DNA from: Croceimicrobium sp965658965
GTDB lineage: Bacteria; Bacteroidota; Bacteroidia; Flavobacteriales; Schleiferiaceae
Reading direction: 5' to 3'
DNA length: 64,000 nt
Assembly: GCA_965658965.1 (NCBI GenBank)
Contig: CBFHVV010000003.1
Location: 4,828 to 68,827 of the forward strand
The notes below the pieces were generated by a model, which saw only the letters and a list, made by a program, of their open reading frames with translations, searched no databases and had not been told where the DNA came from. Numbering within the stretch: the first letter of the stretch is position 1; the number at the start of each line of letters is the position of its first letter. Of this stretch, positions 43,003-51,840 are shown one piece after another. Made by a program: the position numbers and the translations under genes.

Positions 43003-43986
43003 ATGACTCAAGTATTCGCTGCGCTCGCCCAAATTCTTTTTCCTCTCTATCCTAATAAAACAGGCAATCGCGCACAAGACTTAAAATCCTTTGCAATTGA
43101 AATTCGCGACGAGCTGAAGGACGCTTTGTATCTCGCTGTAGGGGTAGCTTCTGCCGCTTTTGGCTTAGAAAGCTTTCTTATTCCCAATGGCTTTATTGAT
43201 GGCGGAGTTACAGGTATTTCCCTAATTGCCAATGCCGTTTCAGGAGTCCCTGTTCCGCTTCTTTTGGTGCTCTTAAACCTTCCTTTTTTAATTATGGGTT
43301 GGCGCACCATTTCTTCGCGATTCGCTTTAAAAAGTATTGGCAGTATTATGCTCTTGGCCTTAGTGATACAGTTTATCCACTTTCCTGTGGTAGCCGAAGA
43401 TAATATTCTGGTTGCAGCCTTTGGTGGTTTCTTTTTAGGCTTAGGAATAGGCATGGCGGTGCGCGGTGGTGGAATTTTAGATGGCACGGAAGTACTAGCC
43501 ATTTACATTAGCCGCAAAGCCAGTCTCTCGGTTGGCAATATAATCCTCATTTTTAATGTGTTCATTTTTGGAACTGGCGCCTATTTCCTCTCCATTGAAA
43601 CAGCCTTATACGCCATCTTAACTTACTTTGCCGCCTCCAAAACAATCGACTTTGTTATTGATGGAATTGAAGAATATTTAGGGGTTACCATAATTTCTAA
43701 CTTTAGCGAAGAAGTACGTTTGGCCATAACCAACAACTTGGGCCGTGGTTGTACTATATACCAAGGTAAAAATGGGTATACGCCTTCCGGCGGAAGCTCC
43801 AAAAACATCGATATCATTTACACCGTAATCACTCGTTTGGAAATGAGCAAATTAAAAACGGAGATTAATAAAGTGGATGATAATGCCTTTGTAATAATGA
43901 ATAGTATTATTGACACCAAAGGGGGCATGGTTAAAAAGCGTCCCATTGAGAAATTGAAATCTGGCAATAAAACAAAAGCCGGCTAA
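43003..43986 (+). CDS. YitT family membrane protein with DUF2179 domain
   Basis: Inner-membrane protein of 327 residues. Five or six helices (about 40-60, 80-100, 107-125, 135-155, 175-200) form the YitT (DUF161) domain with GLESFLIPNGFIDGGVTG and the glycine-rich GLGIGMAVRGGG. A cytoplasmic DUF2179 domain (about 235-315) includes GRGCTIYQGKNGY. Transported substrate unknown. Its stop is 13 bases from the convergent permease stop with no terminator in between. Confidence 0.9.
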   Translation: MTQVFAALAQILFPLYPNKTGNRAQDLKSFAIEIRDELKDALYLAVGVASAAFGLESFLIPNGFIDGGVTGISLIANAVSGVPVPLLLVLLNLPFLIMGWRTISSRFALKSIGSIMLLALVIQFIHFPVVAEDNILVAAFGGFFLGLGIGMAVRGGGILDGTEVLAIYISRKASLSVGNIILIFNVFIFGTGAYFLSIETALYAILTYFAASKTIDFVIDGIEEYLGVTIISNFSEEVRLAITNNLGRGCTIYQGKNGYTPSGGSSKNIDIIYTVITRLEMSKLKTEINKVDDNAFVIMNSIIDTKGGMVKKRPIEKLKSGNKTKAG

Positions 43987-43999
43987 ACAAGCTATAAAT

Positions 44000-46414
44000 T
44001 TAAGCTCCCCGCCAAGAGTCTACATTATTCTTCTTAGCAATGGCTAAAGAATGTAAGGCCACAATTCCGTATCCAATAATTAGGGTAAAAGCTGCTGTAC
44101 CGAGTATTACAAAAATCTTTATCTCGGTTTTAAAAGCAAAATTAGAGAGCCACAACTCGGTAATATAAATAGCGAGTGGCACGGCAATTAAAACCCCTGC
44201 CAGCATTACCCATAATAGCTCTTTAAAAACTATGTTAACCATTTGAAGCCTACCCGCCCCAAGTAAGCGTCGGATGCCAATTTCTCTGGTCCGCAAACCA
44301 GTGGTAAAGGAGGCCAAGCCTACAAAACCGAGGATACTAATAAAAATCGCAATAATCGTTAGGTAGAGAATAAGGCGAGATTGGCGCATTTCTTCTTGGT
44401 AGAGCTCCAGTAAATCGCGGCTCAAAAAGGAAAACTGAAAGGGCACATTGGGTACCATGCTTGTCCACCGTCTTTCCAAGTCATCTAAGGCTACATATAT
44501 TTTAGTGGGATCTACCTTTACGTGCAGCACACGTGATCTTTCTTTACTTAAAAGTAAGATTAAGGGAGCCACCTCGGTATGAAGAGAATGTGCATTAAAG
44601 TCGTCCACTACACCAATAACCACCGCTTGCAACATGGCCACCCCATCTTCATTAAAGCTAGTAGTTACTCTTTTACCTAGCGCTTGCTCCCAGCCCATAA
44701 AATCAACTAAAGACTGATTTACCATGGCATAGCTCGTGCTGGAGTCTTGCTCATCTTCCGTAAGGAAAGACCGGCCTTGCAAGAGCTTTATTTGCATTGT
44801 GTTTATGTACTCTTTACTAACTTTTAAGAAATCCACAGAATGTCTTGCCATTTCTTCTTGCCCGGATGTCTCCAATTCAAATATTCCGCGATAAGCACCT
44901 CTTCCCGTTACACTGCCCCCTAAAGCCGCTGATTCCACATAATCACTTTTCGCGATATTATCTCTAATATCTTCTAAATTCCTTACCGAGGTAGTATCCT
45001 GTGCGGTAATTAAAATAACGTCTTCGGGGTTAAAGCCCAGGTTGCGACTTTTAATAAAATCCATCTGTTGATACATGAAAAATGCCGTAATAACCACTGT
45101 TACCGACACCGCTACCTGAAAACCTACCAAAAGTTTACGCGGAATATTGTTCTGCCGCTGTAGCCCTTTTTTATTACTAAATGCATCTAGAGGAGAAACC
45201 TTCGATAAACTGAGAGCTGGATATAAGCCACTAATAATTCCCGTTAGTATGGAAAGTAAGAGGGGCAACCACCAAAGATATGCATCGCGTTTAAAGTTAA
45301 GTTGCAAGTCTTTGTCTATCGCATGACTAAGTGGTAAAACCTTGGTTCCAATCTCTACCAGGGCAAAGGCAAAAAGTAGAGCCAATAAGGACAGGATAAC
45401 CGATTCTACGATAATCATTAGTTGTATATCGCCTTCACTAGCGCCTAAAACTTTGCGCATGGCTGCTTCACGAATCCGGCGTAAACTGCGCGCAGTAGCC
45501 ATATTTACGTAGTTAATAATGGCCAAAATGAGCACCAAAAGCCCGATTCCCGCAAAACCATAAACGTAAATTAAGCTACCCCCTAAAGAGTCAAATGCGG
45601 GATTTGTATTAAAATGTATCTCACTAATAGGCTGCAGCTTAATCTTATATTCCGCTTGCACTGCATCTTCCATCCCCGCCATATAATTGGCATAAAAGCC
45701 ATCAAAATTAGCCTCTACCCAATTTGCCTCTCGGGCAGATGGAATTTTTAAAAAAGTGTAGTGACTCACCTGCCAAAGTGAAACGACTATCGCACTGGTA
45801 TCTCGTGAAAGGTCTGATTCCGATATTACGGCATTAAAATAATGATGACTATTCTCGGGAATATCTTTAAAGACCCCGCTTACTTTATATTCGAAATTAC
45901 TGGTATTTAAACTTTGCCCTAGAGCAGGTGTAGCACCAAAGTACTTTTTTGCAAATGACTCAGAAATAACAATGCTGCGCTCCTTTTCGAGGCAGTTTTG
46001 CGGATTACCCGCCAAAAAGTTACACTTAAAAAGTTGGAAAAAATTATTGTCCGCTACAATCAATTCATTTTCATAAGCCTTTACACTATCGCTACGAAAG
46101 TAGACGGAGTTATCGAAGGAAAAGAAATGCGTGGCCTCTTCTACTTCTTCAAAACACTCGTCCATTAGCTGAGCTAAGCCAAAGCCTGCTGCTCCATATT
46201 CTTCAGTTTCGCCATTAATGATAAAGGCAGAATTAACACGATAAATATTTTCATGGCCTTGCCAGTGCTTATCAAAGTTGAATTCAGCATTTAGATAAAT
46301 ACTCACAGTAATGGCTACCGCCAAGCCAATTGCTAAACCTCCTAAATTTAATACGGTATAAAGCTTTTGCCGATAAAGGCTACGTAAGGCAAAGCGAAAT
46401 TTAGAACTGGGCAT
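44000..46414 (-). CDS. FtsX/MacB-like ABC transporter permease
   Basis: Membrane component of an ABC system, about 804 residues from ATG 46412-46414 (an ATG 33 bases further upstream, at 46447, is less typical because this family starts close to FRFALRSLYRQK). Two copies of the module: N-terminal helix, large extracytoplasmic MacB_PCD domain and three helices, with FtsX cores near 290-400 and 690-800. Motifs such as EAAMRKVLGASEGDI and REIGIRRLLGAG are typical coupling helices. No MacA-like adaptor is adjacent. It overlaps the ATPase gene by 14 bases. Export of lipid or peptide is inferred; regulated by the divergent NtrC-type pair. Confidence 0.88.
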   Translation of the reverse strand: MPSSKFRFALRSLYRQKLYTVLNLGGLAIGLAVAITVSIYLNAEFNFDKHWQGHENIYRVNSAFIINGETEEYGAAGFGLAQLMDECFEEVEEATHFFSFDNSVYFRSDSVKAYENELIVADNNFFQLFKCNFLAGNPQNCLEKERSIVISESFAKKYFGATPALGQSLNTSNFEYKVSGVFKDIPENSHHYFNAVISESDLSRDTSAIVVSLWQVSHYTFLKIPSAREANWVEANFDGFYANYMAGMEDAVQAEYKIKLQPISEIHFNTNPAFDSLGGSLIYVYGFAGIGLLVLILAIINYVNMATARSLRRIREAAMRKVLGASEGDIQLMIIVESVILSLLALLFAFALVEIGTKVLPLSHAIDKDLQLNFKRDAYLWWLPLLLSILTGIISGLYPALSLSKVSPLDAFSNKKGLQRQNNIPRKLLVGFQVAVSVTVVITAFFMYQQMDFIKSRNLGFNPEDVILITAQDTTSVRNLEDIRDNIAKSDYVESAALGGSVTGRGAYRGIFELETSGQEEMARHSVDFLKVSKEYINTMQIKLLQGRSFLTEDEQDSSTSYAMVNQSLVDFMGWEQALGKRVTTSFNEDGVAMLQAVVIGVVDDFNAHSLHTEVAPLILLLSKERSRVLHVKVDPTKIYVALDDLERRWTSMVPNVPFQFSFLSRDLLELYQEEMRQSRLILYLTIIAIFISILGFVGLASFTTGLRTREIGIRRLLGAGRLQMVNIVFKELLWVMLAGVLIAVPLAIYITELWLSNFAFKTEIKIFVILGTAAFTLIIGYGIVALHSLAIAKKNNVDSWRGA

Positions 46415-47090
46415 GCAGTACTTTCTTTTCGGAAACCACTTGCCCATCTATAATACGAACTATTCGCTGCGAGTAAGAAGCGTCATGACTGCTGTGAGTA
46501 ACCATTATTAAAGTGGTTCCTTGGTCGTTTAAGCGGCTGAGCATTTCCATAATTTCATTACCCTGAGTAGAATCTAAATTCCCAGTGGGCTCATCGGCTA
46601 AAATTAAACTAGGTTTAGCAATTACCGCTCTCCCAACAGCTACTTTTTGCTGCTGTCCACCACTTAACTGATATGGGAAAAAATCGCGCCGATGTCCCAT
46701 GCCTACCATTTCTAAAACTTCCAAAACCCTTTGGCGACGATCCTTGGCGGAGTAGCCCAAATAATGCAGCGGAAGCTCAATATTCTCACTTACGGTTAAG
46801 TCATCGATAAGGTTAAAGTTTTGAAAAACAAAACCTATATTCTCTTTCCTTAAGCGCAGCTTTTCTTTATCCTTTAGTTCAGAAACATTAGCGTCGTTAA
46901 AAACAAATAAGCCTTCATTAAAAGAATCTAATAAGCCTATAATATTAAGCAGCGTGGTTTTCCCACAGCCCGAAGGCCCCATAATAGACAAAAACTCTCC
47001 CTTTTTAACGGCTAGGTCTACCTCGCTAAGCGCGCGGGTTTCCACACCTTGAGCCTGGTATATCTTAGTTAAATTGTGCAGCTTTATCAT
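46401..47090 (-). CDS. LolD/MacB-type ABC transporter ATP-binding protein
   Basis: Cytosolic ATPase of 229 residues for the adjacent FtsX-like permease. Walker A GPSGCGKT (39-46), Q-loop in NIGFVFQNFNLI, signature LSGGQQQ, Walker B LILADEPTGNLD and the switch His in VTHSSHD are intact. Closest to the MacB/LolD group. First gene of the operon; it faces a long 400-base divergent region shared with a sigma-54 response regulator gene. Confidence 0.93.
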   Translation of the reverse strand: MIKLHNLTKIYQAQGVETRALSEVDLAVKKGEFLSIMGPSGCGKTTLLNIIGLLDSFNEGLFVFNDANVSELKDKEKLRLRKENIGFVFQNFNLIDDLTVSENIELPLHYLGYSAKDRRQRVLEVLEMVGMGHRRDFFPYQLSGGQQQKVAVGRAVIAKPSLILADEPTGNLDSTQGNEIMEMLSRLNDQGTTLIMVTHSSHDASYSQRIVRIIDGQVVSEKKVLHAQF

Positions 47091-47186
47091 GGTAAAGGGA
47101 TCGATAAACGAAGAGGTGAATTTAAAAGAAATCCCAAGATAATAAGGAATCCACTTTATAGATGCTAAAAAGAATATTAGTAAAAA

Positions 47187-47334
47187 ATAAAAACCTCGGA
47201 CGGAGATTAATTACGAGAGGATAACCGATTTAACCCTAAATTCTGCTACTTGAACTAATTAAACAACCAAATTCAAATCTGTAATTAAACCCGCTGTAAA
47301 GAACGTTGCTGTAAAAAGCTACCGAGGTTTTTAT
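47187..47334. repeat. 148-bp element with perfect 13-bp terminal inverted repeats
   Basis: ATAAAAACCTCGG at 47187-47199 is exactly complementary to CCGAGGTTTTTAT at 47322-47334. Each arm is followed outward by a T-rich run on its outgoing strand. The AT-rich inside holds no open frame of interest. It could be a MITE, a small RNA with paired ends or a bidirectional terminator pair. It occupies much of the gap 47091-47493, in which the rest holds only the dyads at 47437-47474. Confidence 0.55.
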
Positions 47335-47436
47335 AAATTTTTACGTTTTAGTTTTCAAGCACTTAAGAGCTAAGGCTATGCCGAAAAAATAAACCTCTGT
47401 TTATCAACTAATTAAAATATAGGCCCTGCATTTAAA

Positions 47437-47474
47437 TGTTCGATAACGAACAGCATCTTGTTCATTTTCGAACA
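47437..47474. promoter_or_regulatory. Tandem dyad operators, candidate enhancer for the NtrC-type regulator
   Basis: TGTTCGATAACGAACA (47437-47452) is a perfect dyad with a 4-base centre and TGTTCATTTTCGAACA (47459-47474) is a near-perfect one. Their centres are 22 bp apart, two helical turns, as in twin NtrC-type enhancer sites. They lie 20 bases before the regulator start and about 350 bases before the ABC operon. A -7-like TACTTTAG at 47482-47489 follows. I saw no convincing -24/-12 promoter in the gap. Confidence 0.6.
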
Positions 47475-47493
47475 GACAAGCTACTTTAGCTAA

Positions 47494-48858
47494 GTGAAAT
47501 TACCAGCCCACATAGCAATAGTAGACGATGATGCTGATGTGCTAACCAGCGCCCGACTTTTTTTAAAGCAGCACTTTCAAAAAGTAAGCACCAATGAGGA
47601 CCCTAAAAGCCTCAATCAGCTATTAAGCAAAAACAAGATTGACCTGGTTCTATTAGACATGAACTTTCGAAAAGGAAGAAACGATGGAGCGGAAGGCCTA
47701 TACTGGCTGCAACATATCTTAGAAATCAGCCCCCATACCCAAGTAGTAATGATGACTGCTTACGGTGAAGTGGAGCTAGCTGTGCGGGCGATTAAAAAAG
47801 GTGCTTTTGATTTCGTTTTAAAACCATGGACTAACGAAAAATTACTGAGTACTCTTAGCAACGCCCTTAGGCTGGCGCAAGAAAAAGCCAAAGTAGAGGT
47901 TTATCGCAACAATAATAAGCAGTGGGAGGATAATGCTGGTTTAGCACAAGAGGAATTAGTAAGTCGATCGCCAGCCATGCAAGCAGTATTAGATACCATT
48001 AAAAAGGTAGCGAGCACCGATGCTAATATTCTAATTTTAGGAGAAAACGGCACTGGAAAAAGTGTACTCTCCTTGGCCATTCACCGTATGAGTGAACGAA
48101 AAGAAAGCCCTTTTGTAACAGTAGATTTGGGCGCGGTGTCTCCCAATCTTTTTGAAAGTGAACTCTTCGGTCATAAAAGAGGCGCCTTTACCGACGCTTC
48201 TAGCGATAAAGCGGGACGGTTTGAAACCGCCGATAAAGGCACGCTCTTCCTCGATGAAATTGGGAATCTTGACTTGGCTTTACAGTCTAAACTATTGCAT
48301 GTTTTACAAAGCAAAGAGCTGCGTAGAGTTGGAGAAAATAGCAGCCTGAAAGTAAATGTCCGTTTAATCTGCGCAACCAATAGTCCCCTGCACGAATGGG
48401 TGCATGAAAATCGCTTTCGCCAAGACTTAATGTACCGAATTAATACGGTGGAAATTACGGTACCACCCTTACGTCAAAGGCAGGAGGATATACCTTTTTT
48501 AGCACGACGATTTTTCGACCGCTTCCGCAAGAAATATAAAAAAGATGAACTTAGTTTAAGTTTAGCGGCCATCGATGCCCTGTGCGATTATCATTGGCCC
48601 GGAAATATTCGTGAACTAGAACATTGTTTAGAAAGGGCGGTGATTTTAGCAAATCACCAAGAAATCCAAGCAGAAGATCTTGGCTTAAAAGCTGGGCAAT
48701 TGGACCAAGAGCCAGTGGGTCTAAATCTGGAAGAGATGGAAAAACATCTAGTCCAAAAAGCCCTGGATAAAAGTTCTGGGAATATTTCTAAGGCGGCAAA
48801 AGCACTCGGCTTAACGCGCGCAGCACTATACAGAAGACTTGAGAAATATGAACTTTAA
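47494..48858 (+). CDS. Sigma-54-dependent response regulator (NtrC family)
   Basis: Transcription activator of 454 residues. A receiver domain has DDD at 11-13 and phospho-acceptor Asp55; the AAA+ domain has Walker A GENGTGKS near residue 184, the sigma-54 contact loop as GAFTDA (GAFTGA variant) near 230, and Walker B LFLDEIG; the C-terminal Fis-type helix-turn-helix has NISKAAKALGLTRAALYRRL. The start is GTG at 47494. The histidine kinase gene overlaps its end. Twin dyads just upstream suggest autoregulation and control of the divergent ABC operon, as is common for such pairs in Bacteroidota. Confidence 0.92.
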   Translation: MKLPAHIAIVDDDADVLTSARLFLKQHFQKVSTNEDPKSLNQLLSKNKIDLVLLDMNFRKGRNDGAEGLYWLQHILEISPHTQVVMMTAYGEVELAVRAIKKGAFDFVLKPWTNEKLLSTLSNALRLAQEKAKVEVYRNNNKQWEDNAGLAQEELVSRSPAMQAVLDTIKKVASTDANILILGENGTGKSVLSLAIHRMSERKESPFVTVDLGAVSPNLFESELFGHKRGAFTDASSDKAGRFETADKGTLFLDEIGNLDLALQSKLLHVLQSKELRRVGENSSLKVNVRLICATNSPLHEWVHENRFRQDLMYRINTVEITVPPLRQRQEDIPFLARRFFDRFRKKYKKDELSLSLAAIDALCDYHWPGNIRELEHCLERAVILANHQEIQAEDLGLKAGQLDQEPVGLNLEEMEKHLVQKALDKSSGNISKAAKALGLTRAALYRRLEKYEL

Positions 48859-50206
48859 ATCTTATCCCATTCAGTTTGGCTTGCGCCTGATGGGCATAAT
48901 AAGCAGTATTTCCTTGGGAATATTTCTGGCGCAAAAATTTAATCTCGTTTTCACGCTTCTGGTTTTAGGCTTGCTTATTTTAGTGCAGATTTGGGAATTT
49001 TGGCGCTATCAGTCCTCTTTAATTCGCGAGACGAAAAAGTTTTTAGAAGCCGCTCGCTTTGGCGATTACAGCACACGCTTCGAATTGGCTAGCAAAGGCG
49101 GTATTTTTGCAGATTTAGAGGAAGAATTTATGCTTTTACTCGGGCAGCTTAAAAAATCGCGCGCTAGCCAAGATAACCAAGAAGCACTGCTCGGTGAGAT
49201 TCTCCGCAATATAAACCTGGGAATTTTAGGAGTAAACGGGAAACGTGAAATTTTTCTAATTAATGAGAAAGCGCAAGAGATTCTCGACATTCCTCCTTTT
49301 CAAAAATGGGAACGCCTCAGTGAACGCATCCCCGAATTGAAAAACCTTATTGGTGATTTTAACTTCACCGGTCGAAAGCTGTGGGAACATAGCATAAATG
49401 GTAAAAAATCAGAACTCTATCTTGACTTACAGCACCTTAAGCTAAAAGACGAAACCTTTCACCTTATTAGCCTTAGCAACCTCAACCAAGAAGTAGAGGA
49501 AAAAGAGATCGATGCTTGGCATAAGCTCATCCGAATTTTAGCACATGAAGTTATGAATTCGGTAACGCCAGTGGTATCCCTATCCGAAACAGTGGGCAGC
49601 ATGCTTTTTAAGGAAGATGGTCAAGCCAAGAGCATTAAGGACCTGGAAGATCAAGACCTAGAAGATATTCGTGAGGCTTGCCGCACCATAGAAAGGCGTA
49701 GCAAAGGCATGCTGAGCTTTGTAGAAGAATATCGTAAACTAACCCAACTACCTGCTCCGGCCAAAGAGGTAATTTCCATTAAGAGCCTTTTTGAAGACTG
49801 TATTGCTTTAATGCAGGGAAGTGCGCAAAAAAACAATAGCACTATTTCTTATAAACTAGATCAGGAGAGACTTGGCTTAAAGGCCGATCGAAAAATGATA
49901 GAACAGGTGTTGGTTAATTTAATTAAGAATGCCCTGGCCGCAATGCCCGAAGAGCATTTAGGGGAAGTAGAACTGAGTGCAAAACTAGCTGAAACTGGCG
50001 TGATAATTCAAGTTAGCGATAATGGCGAAGGCATTGAAGAGGATTTGTTGAATGAAATTTTTGTCCCCTTTTTCAGCACCCGTAAAAACGGCTCTGGCAT
50101 AGGACTTAGTCTATCCAAAAACATCATGAAAATGCATGGCGGCGACCTTAAAGTGCAAAGCCAAGAAGGAGTGGGTAGTAGTTTCAGCCTCATTTTTTGC
50201 GATTAG
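48848..50206 (+). CDS. Membrane histidine kinase partner of the sigma-54 regulator
   Basis: Sensor kinase of 452 residues starting at ATG 48848 (a TTG three codons upstream is less likely). Two membrane helices (about 10-50) are followed by a HAMP-like or PAS-like linker (about 100-190), a DHp domain with His near residue 234 in AHEVMNSVTP, and an HATPase domain with NLIKNALAA, DNGEGI and GSGIGLSLSKNI. The HEVxNxxTP form of the H-box is common to NtrB-like kinases. Overlaps the regulator gene by 11 bases, so they are translated together. Ligand unknown. Confidence 0.9.
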   Translation: MNFKSYPIQFGLRLMGIISSISLGIFLAQKFNLVFTLLVLGLLILVQIWEFWRYQSSLIRETKKFLEAARFGDYSTRFELASKGGIFADLEEEFMLLLGQLKKSRASQDNQEALLGEILRNINLGILGVNGKREIFLINEKAQEILDIPPFQKWERLSERIPELKNLIGDFNFTGRKLWEHSINGKKSELYLDLQHLKLKDETFHLISLSNLNQEVEEKEIDAWHKLIRILAHEVMNSVTPVVSLSETVGSMLFKEDGQAKSIKDLEDQDLEDIREACRTIERRSKGMLSFVEEYRKLTQLPAPAKEVISIKSLFEDCIALMQGSAQKNNSTISYKLDQERLGLKADRKMIEQVLVNLIKNALAAMPEEHLGEVELSAKLAETGVIIQVSDNGEGIEEDLLNEIFVPFFSTRKNGSGIGLSLSKNIMKMHGGDLKVQSQEGVGSSFSLIFCD

Positions 50207-50277
50207 TCGGTCTCTATTCCTTTTCATACTTTCACGAAAATAAGGAGCCCAATCAATTTAAACCTAATTCGAATAGC

Positions 50278-50820
50278 ATGAAGAAACCTGCTTTAATCAC
50301 GCTGCTGCTTTTCTCTGTTTTAATAAAGCTAAAAGGACAAGATCTGCTTGTAACCGGTGGTGTTCAAGTTATTGGCGCAGTAGAAGGTAGATTATTTCTT
50401 GGCGGTTTATTGGAAATTGAAGCTAAAAAAAGCGAGCACTTTTCAATCTATTCTCGCGTAGGCTACAATGCGCAAGATGAAACCGTAATGATGGGCATTC
50501 CCGTTCAGTACCAACTTTTTAATCTAGGAACAGGCTTCAAGTATTACATCGGTCAAGCTTTTGAAGGATTGCATTTTAAAGGTGGGTTTTTCTACGCCTC
50601 CGAATATGTTGACTACGATCTTGATGATGCACAGCTCATTAGTCCCGGTCCTATTCCAGTTTTCACAGGCGAAAAATACGCCGGACTTGATATTGGTCTC
50701 GGTTACTCGGTAGTTATAAATAATATCTACCTCGGCTACGATGTCAATCTGGGCTACAACCTAATTAATTCTGGCGACGGTTTTATCGGTTTTACCTCGC
50801 AAGTAGGTTACCGTTTCTAA
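50278..50820 (+). CDS. Hypothetical outer-membrane beta-barrel-like protein
   Basis: Exported protein of 180 residues from ATG 50278: signal peptide ending near KLKGQD, then alternating strands with glycine and aromatic girdle residues (GLDIGLGYSVVINNIYLGYDVNLGYN) and a C-terminal strand ending YRF, the usual outer-membrane barrel signature. A longer frame back into the kinase gene (50197) is rejected because it lacks a start close to the signal peptide. May be the outer component of the ABC system upstream or independent. No family recognised. Confidence 0.7.
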   Translation: MKKPALITLLLFSVLIKLKGQDLLVTGGVQVIGAVEGRLFLGGLLEIEAKKSEHFSIYSRVGYNAQDETVMMGIPVQYQLFNLGTGFKYYIGQAFEGLHFKGGFFYASEYVDYDLDDAQLISPGPIPVFTGEKYAGLDIGLGYSVVINNIYLGYDVNLGYNLINSGDGFIGFTSQVGYRF

Positions 50821-50829
50821 AAACGCTAA

Positions 50830-51840
50830 TCAGTCTACGGTCCAGCTTCGTTTTCCTCTTAATAAATCGTCTAAGTCTGTTTCGCCTTGCTTCGCTTTCG
50901 CTTGATGGATTTGCTCTAGCATTTGGTCTTCGTAACAAGCTCTTTCTTCCTGATAAAAAACACCAAAAGGACGTGGGAAAGTATCATCAAAAAAGCGACT
51001 TAATAAGTACGCTTTCGTAGCATCATAGCTATCGTGAATCCACAAATCATCTAAAGAAGCCCCTTCCGCTAGTTCTACTATTTCAGGCTTTAAGCCCTTG
51101 AGACGAATGCCTTTGCGGCCTTCATCAAAAACTAAGGGCTGTCCTTCTTCTAAGATTATAATGTGCTCCCCTTTTTGCTTTTTATCGCTAAAGCTCAGAA
51201 AGGCGCCATCGTTAAACACATTGCAATTCTGGTAGATCTCAATAAAACTGGTTCCCTTATGGAGATTGGAAGCTTCAAGAGTGGCCCTAAGATGTTTTGG
51301 GTCGCGGTCTATCGTGCGCGCCACAAAAGTCGCATCTGCGCCCAGCGCTAAAGCCAGAGGATTAAAGGGGTGATCGAGACTACCCATGGGACTACTTTTA
51401 GTGCGCTTACCTACCTCAGAGGTAGGTGAATACTGACCCTTCGTTAAGCCGTAAATCTCATTGTTAAATAATAATACATTAAGATCAATATTGCGACGTA
51501 AGAGGTGCATTAAATGATTGCCGCCTATTGATAAGCCGTCTCCATCACCGGTAATAACCCATAGGCTCAAGTCGGGATTGGCAATTTTTAAACCACTGGC
51601 CACAGCGGGCGCACGTCCGTGAATACTATGCATGCCATAAGTATTCATATAATAAGGAAAGCGTGAACTACAGCCAATGCCCGAGATAAAAACAATATCC
51701 TCGCGCTTAATGCCCAAACTAGGCACCACGGTTTGCATTTGCTTTAAAATACTGTAGTCGCCACAGCCCGGGCACCACTTTATTTCTTGATCGCTGGCCG
51801 CCTCTTTAGCGGTAAACGTAGCGCTATTAGGCTCAGTCAT
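50830..51840 (-). CDS. korB: 2-oxoacid:ferredoxin oxidoreductase subunit beta (KorB)
   Basis: Cytosolic subunit of 336 residues that carries thiamine diphosphate and part of the iron-sulfur site. Visible features are the CPGCGDYS motif (Cys23, Cys26), the TPP-binding GDGDGLSIGG followed by NNEIYGLTKGQYS, and the C-terminal PRPFGVFY. With KorA it catalyses oxidative decarboxylation of 2-oxoglutarate (or a similar acid) with ferredoxin. Starts ATG, overlapping the korA end by 8 bases. Confidence 0.92.
   Translation of the reverse strand: MTEPNSATFTAKEAASDQEIKWCPGCGDYSILKQMQTVVPSLGIKREDIVFISGIGCSSRFPYYMNTYGMHSIHGRAPAVASGLKIANPDLSLWVITGDGDGLSIGGNHLMHLLRRNIDLNVLLFNNEIYGLTKGQYSPTSEVGKRTKSSPMGSLDHPFNPLALALGADATFVARTIDRDPKHLRATLEASNLHKGTSFIEIYQNCNVFNDGAFLSFSDKKQKGEHIIILEEGQPLVFDEGRKGIRLKGLKPEIVELAEGASLDDLWIHDSYDATKAYLLSRFFDDTFPRPFGVFYQEERACYEDQMLEQIHQAKAKQGETDLDDLLRGKRSWTVD

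Noticed and set aside
43047..43502. 151-codon open frame opposite the YitT gene
   Set aside because: Complement of the YitT membrane segments; Lys/Pro-rich shadow without family features.
47091..47436. Search for a sigma-54 (-24/-12, GG-N10-GC) promoter for the ABC operon
   Set aside because: No convincing match by eye on either strand; not reported as a feature.
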